Assembly: GCA_024291935.2 (NCBI GenBank)
Contig: CM044317.1
Location: forward strand, 19,056,230 to 19,120,229
Length of the DNA stretch: 64,000 nucleotides
DNA from: Okapia johnstoni
Taxonomy: Eukaryota > Chordata > Mammalia > Artiodactyla > Giraffidae
Reading direction: 5' to 3'
Shown: piece by piece, positions 25,860-36,990 of the stretch
How positions within the stretch are numbered: the first letter of the stretch is position 1
Layout: every line of letters starts with the position of its first letter
Notes under the pieces: generated by a model
The model's database searches: none
The model's input: only the letters and a program-made list of their open reading frames with translations
Told to the model about the DNA's origin: nothing
Translations under genes and position numbers: made by a program

Positions 25860-26398
25860 AAGGTTGGATCTTCCCAACCCAACTCTCCAATGGTCAATGA
25901 TTCAATCAATTGTGCTTATGTAATAAAGCCTCCATAAAACTCATAAGAACAAGGTTTTAAGAGCTTCAGCGTAGTGAATATGTGGAGATTGGGGGAGACT
26001 GGCATGCTCAAAGAGGGTCTGGAAGCACTTCTCTTCCCTGTGCACCTCTTCCATTTGTCTTTTCCTGAGTTATATCCTTTTATAATAAGCTAGAGATCTA
26101 TTAAGTAAAATTTTCTCTGAATTCCATCAGCACTCTAACAAATTAAACAAACCCAAGGAGGAAGTCTTCAGAGTTTCTGATCTACAGCCAGTTACTCAGA
26201 AGCCCAGGGGACAACATGGACTTGTGATTGGAGCCTGAAGGGGAGGGGGGAGCAGTCATGTAGGACTAAGCCCTCAGCCTATAAAATCTGTCACTCAGAC
26301 TACCGAGCTGGTACCTGAGAACTGCTTATCGGTGTGGTAACCCCCCCACCCCTCCCCCTCCACATATTGGAAATTGGGTCTCAGAACACACTAAAAAA
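25860..26398 (+). mobile_element. Ancient solo-LTR-like repeat
   Basis: About 540 bp with TAATAAAGCCTCCATAAAA, GAGTTATATCCTTTTATAAT, TTGTGATTGGAGCCTGAAG and GGTACCTGAGAACTGCTTAT in the order of a known old mammalian LTR type. No gag, pol or env sequence adjoins it, so if it is retroviral it is a solo LTR. I do not assign the family. Confidence 0.6.
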
Positions 26399-27490
26399 TA
26401 TTTTTATGTATTACATATACTATATTGTATAACTTTTATGTAATTATAAATATATTGTTCAGATATCACATTTTCCCCCCCAAAACTCTAGTTTCTTGTG
26501 AGAAATTAAGGCAAAGACAAAAACTAATATCTGGAGCAGAAACCAGTAATGGATGGTTAGCATCTATTTCCCTCTCTGTTTAACTATCAGAATCCTGGAG
26601 TTGTATTTTGGCACCTGGCTACCAAGTGAGAGACTATCAGCCTCCCTTGCAGCTAGGTGTGAGTAGATGGCTAAGCACATGCAAATGAATCATGAGCTGA
26701 ACTAATACATGCCACTTTCATTCTTTTCTTTTTTTTTTTCAAAGAAAAGGCTACTCACCTTGAGCAATCTTTCCCTCTCTTGCTGACCAGGAAATAGCTA
26801 CATCTGGGGCAGTTGCCTTGGTCTTAGTGAAGGAAATCACATACTTGCAATGTCAGATACAAGTCTTTCTCCAACCAAGTCTCAGATAGCTCTGGGTCAT
26901 ACTCAGTCTGTCAGCTTTGGACCACTCATATCTGGACTGTTGAGTGAGAGTCAAGGTTTTATCTTACCTAAGTCATGGAATATTTTAATCATATATTTAC
27001 ATATGGGCCTAGACTGCACCTTAAGTCACTAAATTATCAAAGTAAGCAAATGTGCTACAACTGTTCATTCTTTCAAGGTTCTCTTACGAAGCGTCACACC
27101 ATTCTATGATTTCAGGTTTGTTACCATCCATACATTCAATTACATCATAAAATGGTGAATAATATTTGGAGTGGTTTGCAAGCTTTAGGATACATAGGAA
27201 TAACTCTGTGTGGGGAAACGCAAGAATTGGAGTATTTATAAAACCACCTGGATGATTCTGTTCCTGGTGGTCTACAAAAGATGTTTTGAGGAACTGGGGA
27301 ATATTGGTGATAAGAGTCAGTTTTGTCTGATGAGAATCAGTCTTAGAGCCACCAATACTTTGTACCTAAAATCAGTGTGTCATGAACCACTGTATGAAAC
27401 ATAAAGTGAAAGGAGGAAAATGAAGGTTATAATGGGTCTTCTAAGGTAATCAAGACTAGATTGGTCCATTCCTTTAAAAGGTATAGATCA
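26399..27490. other. GRM1: Intron sequence, nothing recognised
   Basis: No nameable repeat or gene; a poly-T run lies at 26729-26739. Confidence 0.5.
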
Positions 27491-27492
27491 AG

Positions 27493-27893
27493 TTCAGTTC
27501 AGTTTAGTTGCTCAGTCATGTCTGACTTTTTGTGACCTCATGGACCGCAGCACACTAGGCTTCCCTGTCCATCACCAGCTCCCAGAGCTTGCTCAAACTC
27601 ATGTCCATCGAGTTAGTAATGCCATCCAACCATCTCATCCTCTGTTGTCCCCTTTTCCTCCCACCTTCAATCTTTCCCAGCATCAGGGTCTTTTCCAATG
27701 AGTCAGTTCCTCACATCAGGTGGCCAAAGTATTGGAGTTTCAGTTTCAGCATCACACCTTCCAGTGAATATTCAGGACTGATTTTCTTTAGGATTGCCTG
27801 GTTTGATCTCCTTGCAGTCCCAGGGACTCTCAAGAGTCTTATCCAACACCACAATTCAAAAGCATCAATTCTTCGGTGCTCAGCCTTCCAAGC
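27493..27893 (-). mobile_element. BovB 3' region, minus strand
   Basis: The last ~400 bp of BovB in reverse: TTCAGTTCAGTTTAGTTGC, CATCACCAGCTCCCAGAGC, CCAGCATCAGGGTCTTTTCC and GGTGGCCAAAGTATTGGAG. Truncated at its 5' end inside the C-terminal coding region. Confidence 0.93.
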
Positions 27894-28293
27894 TATTAGA
27901 GCAGTGATTCTGAACAGATAAGCTCACCTTGGAATTACCTGTGGAATTTTTTAAAGTACAGATGCTGTCCTCACAATTATCTGTTGATTTAGAGTATCTG
28001 GAAATCAAGTCCAGTTTTTGTTTTTTTTTTTAAAGTTGATTATAATTCACTATCATGAATAACAAACAAGGTGTTACTCAATTAAGAAACGATTTTTGGA
28101 GAATTTTTGAAGTAAGTTCTTTTTAACTTGGAAACGAGACAGAAAGTGGTAGCATCATTAAAATTTTCTGGTTGTAGAGAATGAGAAAATAATTTTTTGC
28201 TAATTAATGGATGTGCTGGGGGATGGAGACTAAACCAATCTCTCAAGGTCAACAAACAAAAATTAATTCAGCTCTTTCTATAAGCTAGGTCTT

Positions 28294-28517
28294 CCCAAGT
28301 GTCTCTGTGGTAAAAATCCCCCTGCCAGTGCAGGAGATGCAGGAGATGCAGGAGACTGGGTTCGATCCCTAGGTTGAAAGATTCCCTGGAGCAGGAACTG
28401 GCAACTTATTCCAGTATTCTTGTCTGGAGAATCCCATGGACAGAGGAGCCTGGCAGTGGGCTACAGTTCATGGGGTTTCAAAGAACAGGACATGACTGAG
28501 TATGCACACACACACTG
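28294..28517 (+). mobile_element. Bov-tA SINE with target-site duplication
   Basis: Direct repeats TAAGCTAGGTCTT (28281-28293) and TAAGCTTGGTCTT (28518-28530), one mismatch, bracket the element. The head carries a small expansion of the AGGAGATGC unit (about 28331-28356) and the tail ends in a CACACACAC run. Confidence 0.93.
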
Positions 28518-28530
28518 TAAGCTTGGTCTT

Positions 28531-30160
28531 GTAAGGAATTTAAAGAATATATTCTTCGGCTCATGAAATCATCTCATTACTTGATAATTGCATCCGTTTG
28601 TACAAGCAACATACATAAATTATTAGGGGAGGGTAGAGAATAGAAAATTCTAACATAAATTTAAAGAGTAGGAGAATATGAGGGAGTCTTCATGGAGAAA
28701 ATTACTTGAATTTTGAGTCTGAGTACAAATTGCCACAGAAGGGAGAATTTTTCAGGTACAGAAATGGAGATGTCTGTGGCACATTGAAGATATGATAAAA
28801 AGAACTCCTGTTCTCTTGGAAGAGAAAAGAAATTGTTGTAAAGTCTGTAAAGGATCTTGAATGCAAGCAGAAGGAATCTGGACTTTGTCCTATAAACAAG
28901 AGGGAATCAAAGTTGTTTGTGCCTTGAACTGATATGGATGAAGAAGGGTTTTAAGAAAAATTGATTCAACAGTGGGGTGCACTATAGGCTTGAAAGAAAA
29001 GATGTCTGGAAGAGAGAAAATGAGAAAAAAACAAATGTTATTGCTGTGATCACAGCAGTATGGTGACCACGGGGGTTTTTGAGATCCCTGCTAATCCTAT
29101 GACCTATGAGGGCTCTAAGAGAAACACTAATATCTTTTTGAAACACTTTAAATGGCTTTGATCACTATGTGCAGAGATAAACCTAATGGACTTTAGTTTT
29201 ACAAAGAGGACATCCTGAGTAAGACAGAAGGCTTGCTATTTAACCAATCGAACATTCAATCTTGAAAGTTTTTTTTTTCTAAGAATAAAATAAGAACAAG
29301 AATAACATTAAGAAAACAACTATGCTACTAAGCCCCAAGTGATGATTTGCCTAATCATTCTTACTATCAAAAATAATTGCCAAAAAACTTTCATGTTTAT
29401 TTGGCATTTGTTTTGCCTTATTTTGTTATTGATTTTTAAAGCAAATAGCTCATCTGATACACCTTTTGTGCCTAGTTTTGTTGCAGATATTTTTATTCTG
29501 TTTCTTAATGAATATAAATCACATTTCAATTAAATTAATGTCAATGAATGTAATGAAATAAAATGAAACTGTAATGAGATAAATCTCATTGAAATTGTAA
29601 TTTCAATGAAATTAATAATTTTTTGTTGTTTTTCATGAAATATCTTTGCCCCTCCAATACTTAGTGCATCACTGGGTGTACCACGGAATTTTTTTTAAGA
29701 AGATGGTCTTTTGCCTGAACAAATCAATGAAGTCCTAAGGCACTTAAGCAACATCTTCACAAATGTGCCCAGTGAGTACCTCACATATAAGTAAAGGGAA
29801 TAAAGGAAAATTAGAAATGAATTCTACTTGATCAAAGACTTCATGGAGTGGCATGAACTCTGACTGTCCTCATTTGGAAAATAGATCCCCATTAGTAAAA
29901 AAAAAAAAAAAAGAATATTCTTGATGGAGAATCTTGATTTATTTTTCAATGCCTTTACTTTTCCTTTATTCTGAATGTCGTTGGTATGGATAAAATATTT
30001 CATTACAGTTAGTTGATCAATATATTCTAGCTCCTCAAATGTTTGAATAATAAAATCATGTTCAGATGTTACATGTGCAAAAGCTACTTAGTTAGAGCTT
30101 CAGATCTTCTAGACAATCAACTAATCTTTTAGATAAAGTAAAAGGAGCAGGTCAGCAGCA
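28531..30160. other. GRM1: Intron sequence, mostly unassigned
   Basis: Contains a T-run near 29269-29278, the hairpin cluster at 29573-29609 and a poly-A run at about 29898-29914. No gene seen. Confidence 0.5.
29573..29609. repeat. Two overlapping perfect inverted repeats
   Basis: AATGAGA (29573-29579) pairs with TCTCATT (29584-29590) across a 4-nt loop, and TCATTGAAATT (29586-29596) pairs with AATTTCAATGA (29599-29609) across a 2-nt loop. The two share TCATT, so only one can form at a time. Confidence 0.9.
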
Positions 30161-30164
30161 GCAG

Positions 30165-30510
30165 TGCTGGTGACCAGTATTTCTCATTCTCCTTCTAGAC
30201 ATATAGTAATATTGCATTTCTTCTCCTATTTTAAGTTAGATGTGGTCATGTGACTTGTTTTGACCAATAAAATATAAATAAAACAGACATTTGCTTTTCT
30301 AGACATAAGCCTTTAAAGTTCCCATCTGTCTGTCATGATACCAGCAACACTCCAGTCTCCCTCAATTATATGCTTAAGTGAGGACAATATACATTATAAC
30401 CACTATAACTCAATGTACATAAAGTGTGAGCAATAAAAAAGCCTTTGTGGTTACAGACCACTAAAAGTTTATGGATGTTCTTTACCAGAACATAATCTAG
30501 CACATCTTGA
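30165..30510 (+). mobile_element. Ancient LTR-like repeat, family not certain
   Basis: GTGGTCATGTGACTTGTTTT, TGACCAATAAAATATAAAT, GCAATAAAAAAGCCTTTGTG and CAGAACATAATCTAGC follow the order of an old mammalian LTR-type repeat. No internal retroviral genes are present. Confidence 0.5.
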
Positions 30511-30593
30511 TAAATAAAGACATTTGAACAAGAAGAGAAGACAACTGTAACAAGAAAAGTTACAAAACTTTTAACAATTTGCACCGGTTTAAC

Positions 30594-30812
30594 AATTTCC
30601 CTGGTGGCTCAGATGGTAAAGAATCTGCCTGCAAGGCAGGAGACGCAGGGTCAGGATTGATAGGGGTTGATCCCTGGGTCAGGAAGACCTCCTGGAGAAG
30701 GAAATGACAACCCACTCCAGTTTTCTTGCCTGGAGTATTTCATTGACAGAGGAGCCTGGCAGGCTATAGTCCATGGGATTGCAAAAAGTCAGACTAATAA
30801 TTTCACTTTTAA
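30594..30812 (+). mobile_element. Bov-tA SINE
   Basis: Good tRNA-like head (TGGCTCAGATGGTAAAGAA), a small insertion at about 30650-30670, then the CAACCCACTCCAGT middle block and the CTATAGTCCATGGGATT tail. Confidence 0.93.
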
Positions 30813-31311
30813 GCAGTAGTTACTATCAGAAACTGTTATCTGTTAATCAGTGGAGAAACATCTGGTAAAACTGCCACTTATAATAGTTTGGTAGGCAGAT
30901 CATATACCCAATGAATTTCAACCATTTAGAAAAGAAGTTGGAGAAAAAAACGTTTTGCGTAGATAGCTATTAGCCACACTTTGCAAGGCACTATAAAAAA
31001 GAGATTTAGTCAGGAAAATATTAACTGGTTTGGAAACAAAAAAGAATGCAAATTATTCCCGAATTCAGGAATGCAGAGAAGAGGCAAATGCTTCCCAGAC
31101 CAAGATAAAATTCATAGTTTTTGAGCAATAAAAACCAAGTAAAACTCAGCCTCACAGGCAAGGGTCATATTAAGGGTACACGGATAAATATCTGACTTGA
31201 TGAAGGTGTCTCAGAGTGAGACTGAACTCAACTCCTCCAAGCTCAACTGGTAAAAAGTATCTGCAATAATTCAAGGTTCAGAAATAAGCAATTGAGAAAG
31301 TTAAAAAATAT

Positions 31312-31466
31312 TTGTTGTTCAGTTGCCCACTCCTGTCCAACTCTTTGTGACCACATGGACTGCAGCATGTCAGGCCTCTTTGTCCCTCACCATCTCCCGA
31401 AGTTTTCCCAAGTTCATGTCCATTGCATTGGTGACGCCATCCAGCCATCTCATTCACTGATGCCTC
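31312..31466 (-). mobile_element. BovB 3' end fragment, minus strand
   Basis: Starts TTGTTGTTCAGTTGCCCAC and continues through CATGGACTGCAGCATGTC and TCATGTCCATTGCATTGG to CATCCAGCCATCTCATTC, the reverse of the BovB terminus. Confidence 0.88.
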
Positions 31467-31864
31467 ATTCTAAAAATTATGGCTATCTTAAAAACTGTTT
31501 TAGAAAGGACTGAGGGTGGGATTGCTAGCAAGATGTACTGACAAGAATCAAATAGATAAGATACAGTATTTTCAGAGCATTTTGCTGCTATTAAGAATTA
31601 CCATTCTGGACTTAAAAAGACTGCCATTGATCTAGGCTTAATTCAGTTCTTGAACTGTCAATCATCTACAGGCAGAAAGTAGACTTAGGAAGCCACTCAG
31701 TTCTAAATGAAAGTATTTATTCCTAAATAAATTGTTCAGGTGTGCCCACAAAGAATCACAGAAAACAAAGAATTCCCAGAGGGTCACAGAGAACACTAGG
31801 CAAGCGAGCTATCCTCAGATAGTGGAACCAGGGCCCTATGCAAGGATTTTTCTATCCCCAAGGT

Positions 31865-32093
31865 GGTGGTGTTTCAGTTACTAAGTCATATATGACTCTT
31901 GCGATCCCATGGACTGTAGCCCTTCATGCTCCTCTGTCCATGGGATTTCCCAGACAAGAATACTTGAGTGGGTTGCCAATTTGCTTATCTAGGGGATCTT
32001 CCCAACCCAAGGATCGAACACTGGTCTCCTGCGTTGGCAAGTGGTCTCTGCATTGCACGTTGGATTCTTTATCAACTGAGGCACCTGGGAAGC
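31865..32093 (-). mobile_element. Bov-tA SINE, minus strand
   Basis: Reverse Bov-tA order: GTTTCAGTTACTAAGTC, GATCCCATGGACTGTAGC, GGGATCTTCCCAACCC and, at its head, TATCAACTGAGGCACCTGGG. A small extra segment (GCAAGTGGTCTCTGCATTG) lies inside the head region. Confidence 0.92.
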
Positions 32094-32765
32094 AATTTAT
32101 GAATATTTTTACTCTACGTGATAGAATTGTTCTGTACCAGACTAGCATCTACTATATATTTTTCTTTATTTCCTTTCCAAGTGAGAATGTTTATTGAAGT
32201 TATCCTATTTTATTATGACCAATGAATATTGGACTGTAAGAGGAAACTAACTTATACCTTTAATTCACATATCTCCAGATTAAAAGGAGCCATATTCAGA
32301 CCTGATGGACAGCCTACTGCTTATTATTCAGATGTTATAATCTATGAGATTTACGCTATCACTGGATGAAACTTATGGGTTGTCTCCACTGGCAAAAATA
32401 AAGTGTATTTTTGCACATGGTAATAAAAAATATGGCCAAATATTGACCAAATATTGCATTTGTCATCAACATTTTACTGGAAAATGAATATTTCTGGCTT
32501 GCCTTCTTTCAGATTCATGGTAGGATTGTGCTTCTTTTTAATAAAACAGTTTATTCAGTAAAATGTGAATGGAAGCTACGTGGTCTCTTTAGAGTAAACA
32601 TTTTTAAAGGAAGTATTCTAACATATTTCTCTCCTGTTTCCATGTTAACCAGTAGTCTTACAGGTCATGAAAGCTACATTTCCCTGAATGAAAACAGCAT
32701 GAAGCAGAGGCCCATAAACCTGAGACAACAGGTAATGTGACGAATAAATAAACCTTTTGTTGTTT
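32094..32765. other. GRM1: Intron sequence, nothing recognised
   Basis: No nameable repeat, RNA gene or exon. Confidence 0.5.
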
Positions 32766-32767
32766 GT

Positions 32768-32925
32768 TTTGGGCTTCCCTGGTGGCTCAGACGGTAAAGA
32801 ATCCGTCTGCAATGCAGAAGACCTGGGTTCAGTCCCTGAACTGGGAAGATCCCCTGGAGGAGGGCATAGCAAACCACTCCAGCATTCTTACCTGGAGAAT
32901 CTCACAGATAGAGGAACCACTAAGA
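32768..32925 (+). mobile_element. Bov-tA SINE, 3'-truncated
   Basis: Head GGGCTTCCCTGGTGGCTCAG and middle block AAACCACTCCAGCATTC are clear, but the element stops after GAGGAACCAC and lacks the CCATGGGGTC tail. Confidence 0.92.
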
Positions 32926-32949
32926 TGTTAGAGTTGTTTGTTACTGCAC

Positions 32950-33100
32950 GATGCATGCGTGCTAAGTTGCTTCAGCCGTGTCTGACTCTTTGTGACCCTA
33001 AGGACTAAGCTTGCCAGGCTTCTCTGTTCATGGGATTCTCCAGGCAAGAACACTGGAGTGGGTTGCCACGCCCTCCTCCAAGGGATCTTCCGAACTCAGA
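32950..33100 (-). mobile_element. Bov-tA SINE, minus strand, with perfect target-site duplication
   Basis: The perfect 10-bp repeat GTTACTGCAC (32940-32949 and 33101-33110) brackets the element. The tail side reads GCTAAGTTGCTTCAGCC; the tRNA-like head is missing, so the copy is 5'-truncated. It lies only ~25 bp from an oppositely oriented Bov-tA. Confidence 0.95.
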
Positions 33101-33110
33101 GTTACTGCAC

Positions 33111-33684
33111 TGTAACATAACCCATTTAACTATCATAAGACATACAGGTATAGAAAGTCAATGTTTAGCTTACCACAAGCACTCAATAAAGATTTGGTAA
33201 TGGAACTGAATTTATGCAGGCATTTTAGTGTTTAGTAACAAAACTCCAAATCTCCAGGAGATTTTTGTCTAGTAACCAAATTCCAAATTAAAGAGAATGC
33301 AATTTTGTGGATTCTCACAGCATTCAACGAAGTTCAATTCATATAATCCACAGATAGGCAGTTAGAAAACAGAAAAGAGATATCAGCACAAGACTAGAGG
33401 ATTTCTCAATATTGTAAACAATAGAACAATAAGCAGTCTCAGGAAGCAATGAGTTTCCAAACAAAAATAGAACAAACACCAGCTTGACAATGTGAAAAGA
33501 GACTTCTGCTTTGGAAGGGAAGTTGAGTGAATTGACCTTTACATTTTATTCTGACTCAGAGATTCTGTAATCTGTAATTGTCTCCCTCTCTGTCTCTTTC
33601 AAACTGACTTAAAACAAGATAGGTGGAAGCTAAGTACCTAGACCGAACCCAAGATTTATGATAATGCTATTAAACTTTATCATC
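33111..33684. other. GRM1: Intron sequence, nothing recognised
   Basis: No gene; a short MIR/L2-like phrase (CACAAGCACTCAATAAAG) near 33174 is too small to assign. Confidence 0.45.
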
Positions 33685-33695
33685 TGACAAGTGTT

Positions 33696-34026
33696 TTTTT
33701 TTTAATAAATTTATTTATTTTAGTTGGGGGCTAATTACTTTACAATATTGTAGTAGTTTTTGCCATACATTGACATGAATCAGCCATGGGTTCACATGTG
33801 CTCCGCCTCCCGAACCCTCCCCCCACCTCCCTCCCCATCCCATCCCTCTGGGTCATCCCAACGCTCCATCCCTGAGCATCCGTCATCCTCCATGACCCAC
33901 CCCCCAGAATATTGGAAATAAAAGCAAAAATAAACAAATGGGACCTAATTAAAATTAAAAGCTTTTGCACAACAAAGGAAACTATGAGCAGGGTGAAAAG
34001 ACAGTCTTCAGAATGGGAGAAAATAA
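33696..34026 (-). mobile_element. Twin-primed (5'-inverted) L1 insertion with target-site duplication
   Basis: Bracketed by the perfect 11-bp repeat TGACAAGTGTT (33685-33695 and 34027-34037). The left part (to about 33905) is the L1 3' UTR and tail in reverse orientation (T-run, GGGGGCTAATTACTTTAC, TTGACATGAATCAGCC). The right part (about 33906-34026) is L1 ORF2 in forward orientation (AATAAACAAATGGGACC, GCTTTTGCACAACAAAGG). One duplication around both halves shows a single insertion whose 5' part was inverted. Confidence 0.93.
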
Positions 34027-34037
34027 TGACAAGTGTT

Positions 34038-34730
34038 ATTATATGTCTGAGGTGACCCATTTTAATATTGAATTCCTGGCTAAATCCAGCCAGTGTTCCA
34101 GGTTCCACATTTCACAATGCTTCAGGGTTCTCAGTAGGGAGGAGACCTATTTAACTGCCCACTCCAATTGTGAATTACAGACTAAATGGCCTGATTATTG
34201 CCATAATTCCTGAGGTATATCTTTTCTCAACTTGTTTCTTAGTTTTGTAGAAATCACACATATAATTTATCATGATATAAACATTTATGCTATAAGCATG
34301 AGACAGAAGTGAGGATAGTGATTGGAACTACCAACATTTGAAGTCAGATTAAGGAGGGAGAAATGTGGAAAGGAAAGAAAATATCGGTGTTTCTAAGAAA
34401 AGAAAATATCTGTGTTAGACAAGAGAATTTGCCAAGCAATCATCTTAGGCATGATGACTGTACATAAAGACCAGACAATTACTTGATAAAGGTACAAAAA
34501 CAACTTTAAGATCATAATATAAGGAATAGGAAGGGAATATAAATATCACCTAATTCTTTTATTTAAGGTAATTTAGCTGTTTTCCCTTTCGGGTCTTGGT
34601 AGCTGACTTCAAGACCAGTAACCACCATTTTTACTGTTTTAACAAGTAACATGTGTATCTCCTCTCCATCCATCATTTTACTTGACCCTCAAGGCAATCT
34701 TAAGATCTGGGAAGTGGAACAGAAAATGAT
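34038..34730. other. GRM1: Intron sequence, nothing recognised
   Basis: No gene or nameable repeat. AAGAAAATATC(G/T)GTGTT occurs twice near 34375-34415 as a small direct repeat. Confidence 0.5.
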
Positions 34731-34873
34731 AGTTGCTGCCAAAAATTCATTCTCCCCTTCTTGCATAATAAGAGTTCCCAGTTGGACACATGGCCAACCA
34801 AAAGACAGAACAAACTTCTCAATATCTCATGGCGTTAACTGTGCTGTTGTAACAAAGTCACAGTGGGATATAA

Positions 34874-35150
34874 GGAGTGCAATGGCACCCCACTCCAGTA
34901 CTCTTGCCTGGAAAATCCCATGGACAGAGAAGACTGGTAGGCTGCAGTCCATGGGGTTGCTAAGAGTTGGACACGACTGAGCGACTTCACTTTCACTTTT
35001 CACTTTCATGCACTGGAGAAGGAAAGGCAACCCACTCCAGTATTCTTGCCTGGAGAATCCCAGGGACGGGGGAGCCTGGTGGGCTGCCGTCTATGGGGTC
35101 GCACAGAGTCGGACACGACTGAAGCGACTTAGCAGCAGCAGCAGCAGCAA
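34874..35150 (+). mobile_element. BOV-A2 SINE (dimer) with (AGC)n tail
   Basis: Two BOV-A units in tandem, each with CAACCCACTCCAGTAT-type, CATGGACAGAG/CAGGGACGGG and AGTTGGACACGACTGAG/AGTCGGACACGACTG blocks, joined by a CTTTCACTTTTCACTTTCAT linker at about 34990. The 3' end is a run of AGC units at about 35131-35148. There is little drift from the family pattern, so a young copy. Confidence 0.94.
35131..35148. repeat. (AGC)6 microsatellite at SINE tail
   Basis: Six AGC units at the end of the BOV-A2 copy, a usual place for length-variable markers in ruminants. Confidence 0.92.
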
Positions 35151-35378
35151 TGGAACTTCCATGCGCCATTCTTAAAGGAAGGTCTATACTCGTCTCCTTC
35201 CAAACTGCAACATGGATGGCATAGATGGTTCTTGTGAACACTGAAGATGAGAACAACATCTTGGGGCGGACAGAACAACAAACTGGAAGGAACCTAAATA
35301 TCTGGAAGACTTCATGAAGGAGAGCAGCCCTACTAGCCTTGAACTGTCTACCTCCAGACTGCTAAGTATTATTTTCTT

Positions 35379-35486
35379 CTTTTTTTTTAATATAAATTTA
35401 TTTATTTTAATTGGAGGCTAATCACTTTACAATATTGTAGTGGTTTTGCCATACATTGACATGAATCCGCCACGGGTGTACATGTG
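35379..35486 (-). mobile_element. Ruminant L1 3' end, minus strand, short
   Basis: T-run, then TTTATTTTAATTGGAGGC, ACAATATTGTAGTGG and TTGACATGAATCCGCCACGG: the last ~105 bp of L1 in reverse. Confidence 0.9.
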
Positions 35487-35496
35487 TGGTAACCAA

Positions 35497-35695
35497 AGTG
35501 AGTGAAGTCGATCAGTCATGTCTGACTCCTTGCGACCCCATGGACTGTAGCCTACCAGGCTTCTCTGTCCCTGGGATTTTCCAGGCAAGAGTACTGGAGT
35601 GTGTTGCCATTTCTTTCTCCAGGGGATCTTCCCAACCCAGGGATCGAACCCAGGTCTCCCGCATTGCAAGTGGACACTTCACCCTCTGAGCCTCC
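35497..35695 (-). mobile_element. Bov-tA SINE, minus strand
   Basis: Reads GTGAAGTCGATCAGTCATG, CTTGCGACCCCATGGACTG, GGGGATCTTCCCAACCC and, at the head, ACCCTCTGAGCCTCC. Near full length, directly after an L1 end of the same orientation. Confidence 0.94.
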
Positions 35696-35699
35696 ACAC

Positions 35700-36715
35700 A
35701 CTTGTACTCTAATTAATAAGACAAAACAAGTATTTTTATTACCAATTTTATGAAAAAATATTGATACTCAGCTTGCTTAGAATACTTGGTCACTGGTTAG
35801 TGCCTCTTTTCAAAGAAAGTGCAGTGGAATATTTTGTTCATTTAACATATATGACTTGTTTTACATTGTCAAATACCATATCTCATTCTGGTCCAGGAAG
35901 AAAGAAAAATATGCAAATATGCAGTGCTAGAAATGAGTCCTTCATTTAGCCATATAAAAAAACTTTAAAAACTAAGAAGGTTTTTTTCTGAGAATGGCTC
36001 CTATATGAATGAGCTAATAATCCAAAAGTTTAAAGTGTATTTATGTAGGATTTTGTCAAGTATTTTATTTAAAGAGCAATAAGAAAGGGCAAGGAATTAT
36101 TGTTTGTTCTTCTAATAAGACATGTAAATGAATGATTTTTTTAAAGGATATTTCCAATTCAGATAATGTTGCATGTACAGCTGTAACTGACTTGGGGGGC
36201 ACTGAGGGATGGAATTAGTTAATTTCTTGTAACCAAGACAAATTTAAAAGATGAAAAGTTTCATCCACCTGTCATTTAGAAATTCCACTGAAGAGAACTC
36301 CAGAACACGTGATTTTTCAGAAAGAAACAATTTTCTAGAAGAAAAAAAAATCACTCTAGCAATCAAGCTTCTTGTCTTCCCTGCTTATTAATGAAGTGAA
36401 TTTGTCTGTAAATCCTAGGTGGCAAAACGATGATTCATCATATAATGATCTTTAGAGTATATCCTATTAAAATGAGATGTGGGTGAAAAAGGTTAAAGTT
36501 AACAGTAATAAAGTAGATCAATAATCTTCATGCTCTGAACAATCGAGTTCCTCTCCAATAAAATGAGACCCCAGATAAGTTATAGAAATACTTGATATAA
36601 TTTTACACAGCAATTTTTATGACTAACACATCTATTCCTTTTCATTTTTCCTTTTTAATGATGTTTCTATGCTTCCTTTATATGTCTGCAGTTCTTGTAC
36701 TGTGTGTTCCAAGAA
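35700..36715. other. GRM1: Intron sequence, nothing recognised
   Basis: No gene or nameable repeat. Confidence 0.5.
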
Positions 36716-36719
36716 CAAT

Positions 36720-36990
36720 ATCTTTTTTAAAAATTGGACTATAATTGTTTTACAATGTTGTGTTAGTTTCTGCTACACAATGAAGTGAATCAACTATATG
36801 TGTATAAATATCCCTTCCCTCTTGGACCTCCCTCCCTCTACCCCCATCCCACTCATCTAGGTCATCACAGAACAGGTGCTATATAGCAAGTTCCCACAGC
36901 TATCTATTTTACACATGGTAGTGCATTTATGTCAAACCTAATCTCCCAATTCATCCCACCCTCCATTTCTGTAAAGAACAATCTCTTATT
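36720..36990 (-). mobile_element. Older L1 3' UTR, minus strand
   Basis: TACAATGTTGTGTTAGTTTC, ACCTCCCTCCCTCTACCC, AGGTCATCACAGAACAGG, AGCAAGTTCCCACAGC and TTCATCCCACCC are the reverse of an older cetartiodactyl L1 3' UTR. Confidence 0.8.

Larger units (their letters stand above)
34735..35378 (+). mobile_element. Ancient LTR-like repeat split by a BOV-A2 SINE
   Basis: The left part (34735-34873, GACACATGGCCAACC) and right part (35151-35378, TGGAACTTCCATGCGCC to GTCTACCTCCAGACTGC) read as one old LTR-type repeat interrupted by the SINE. Diverged, family not assigned, no internal genes. Confidence 0.5.

Noticed and set aside
25860..26398. Possible retroviral provirus beside the LTR-like repeat
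   Set aside because: No gag, pol or env-like sequence and no second LTR nearby; at most a solo LTR.
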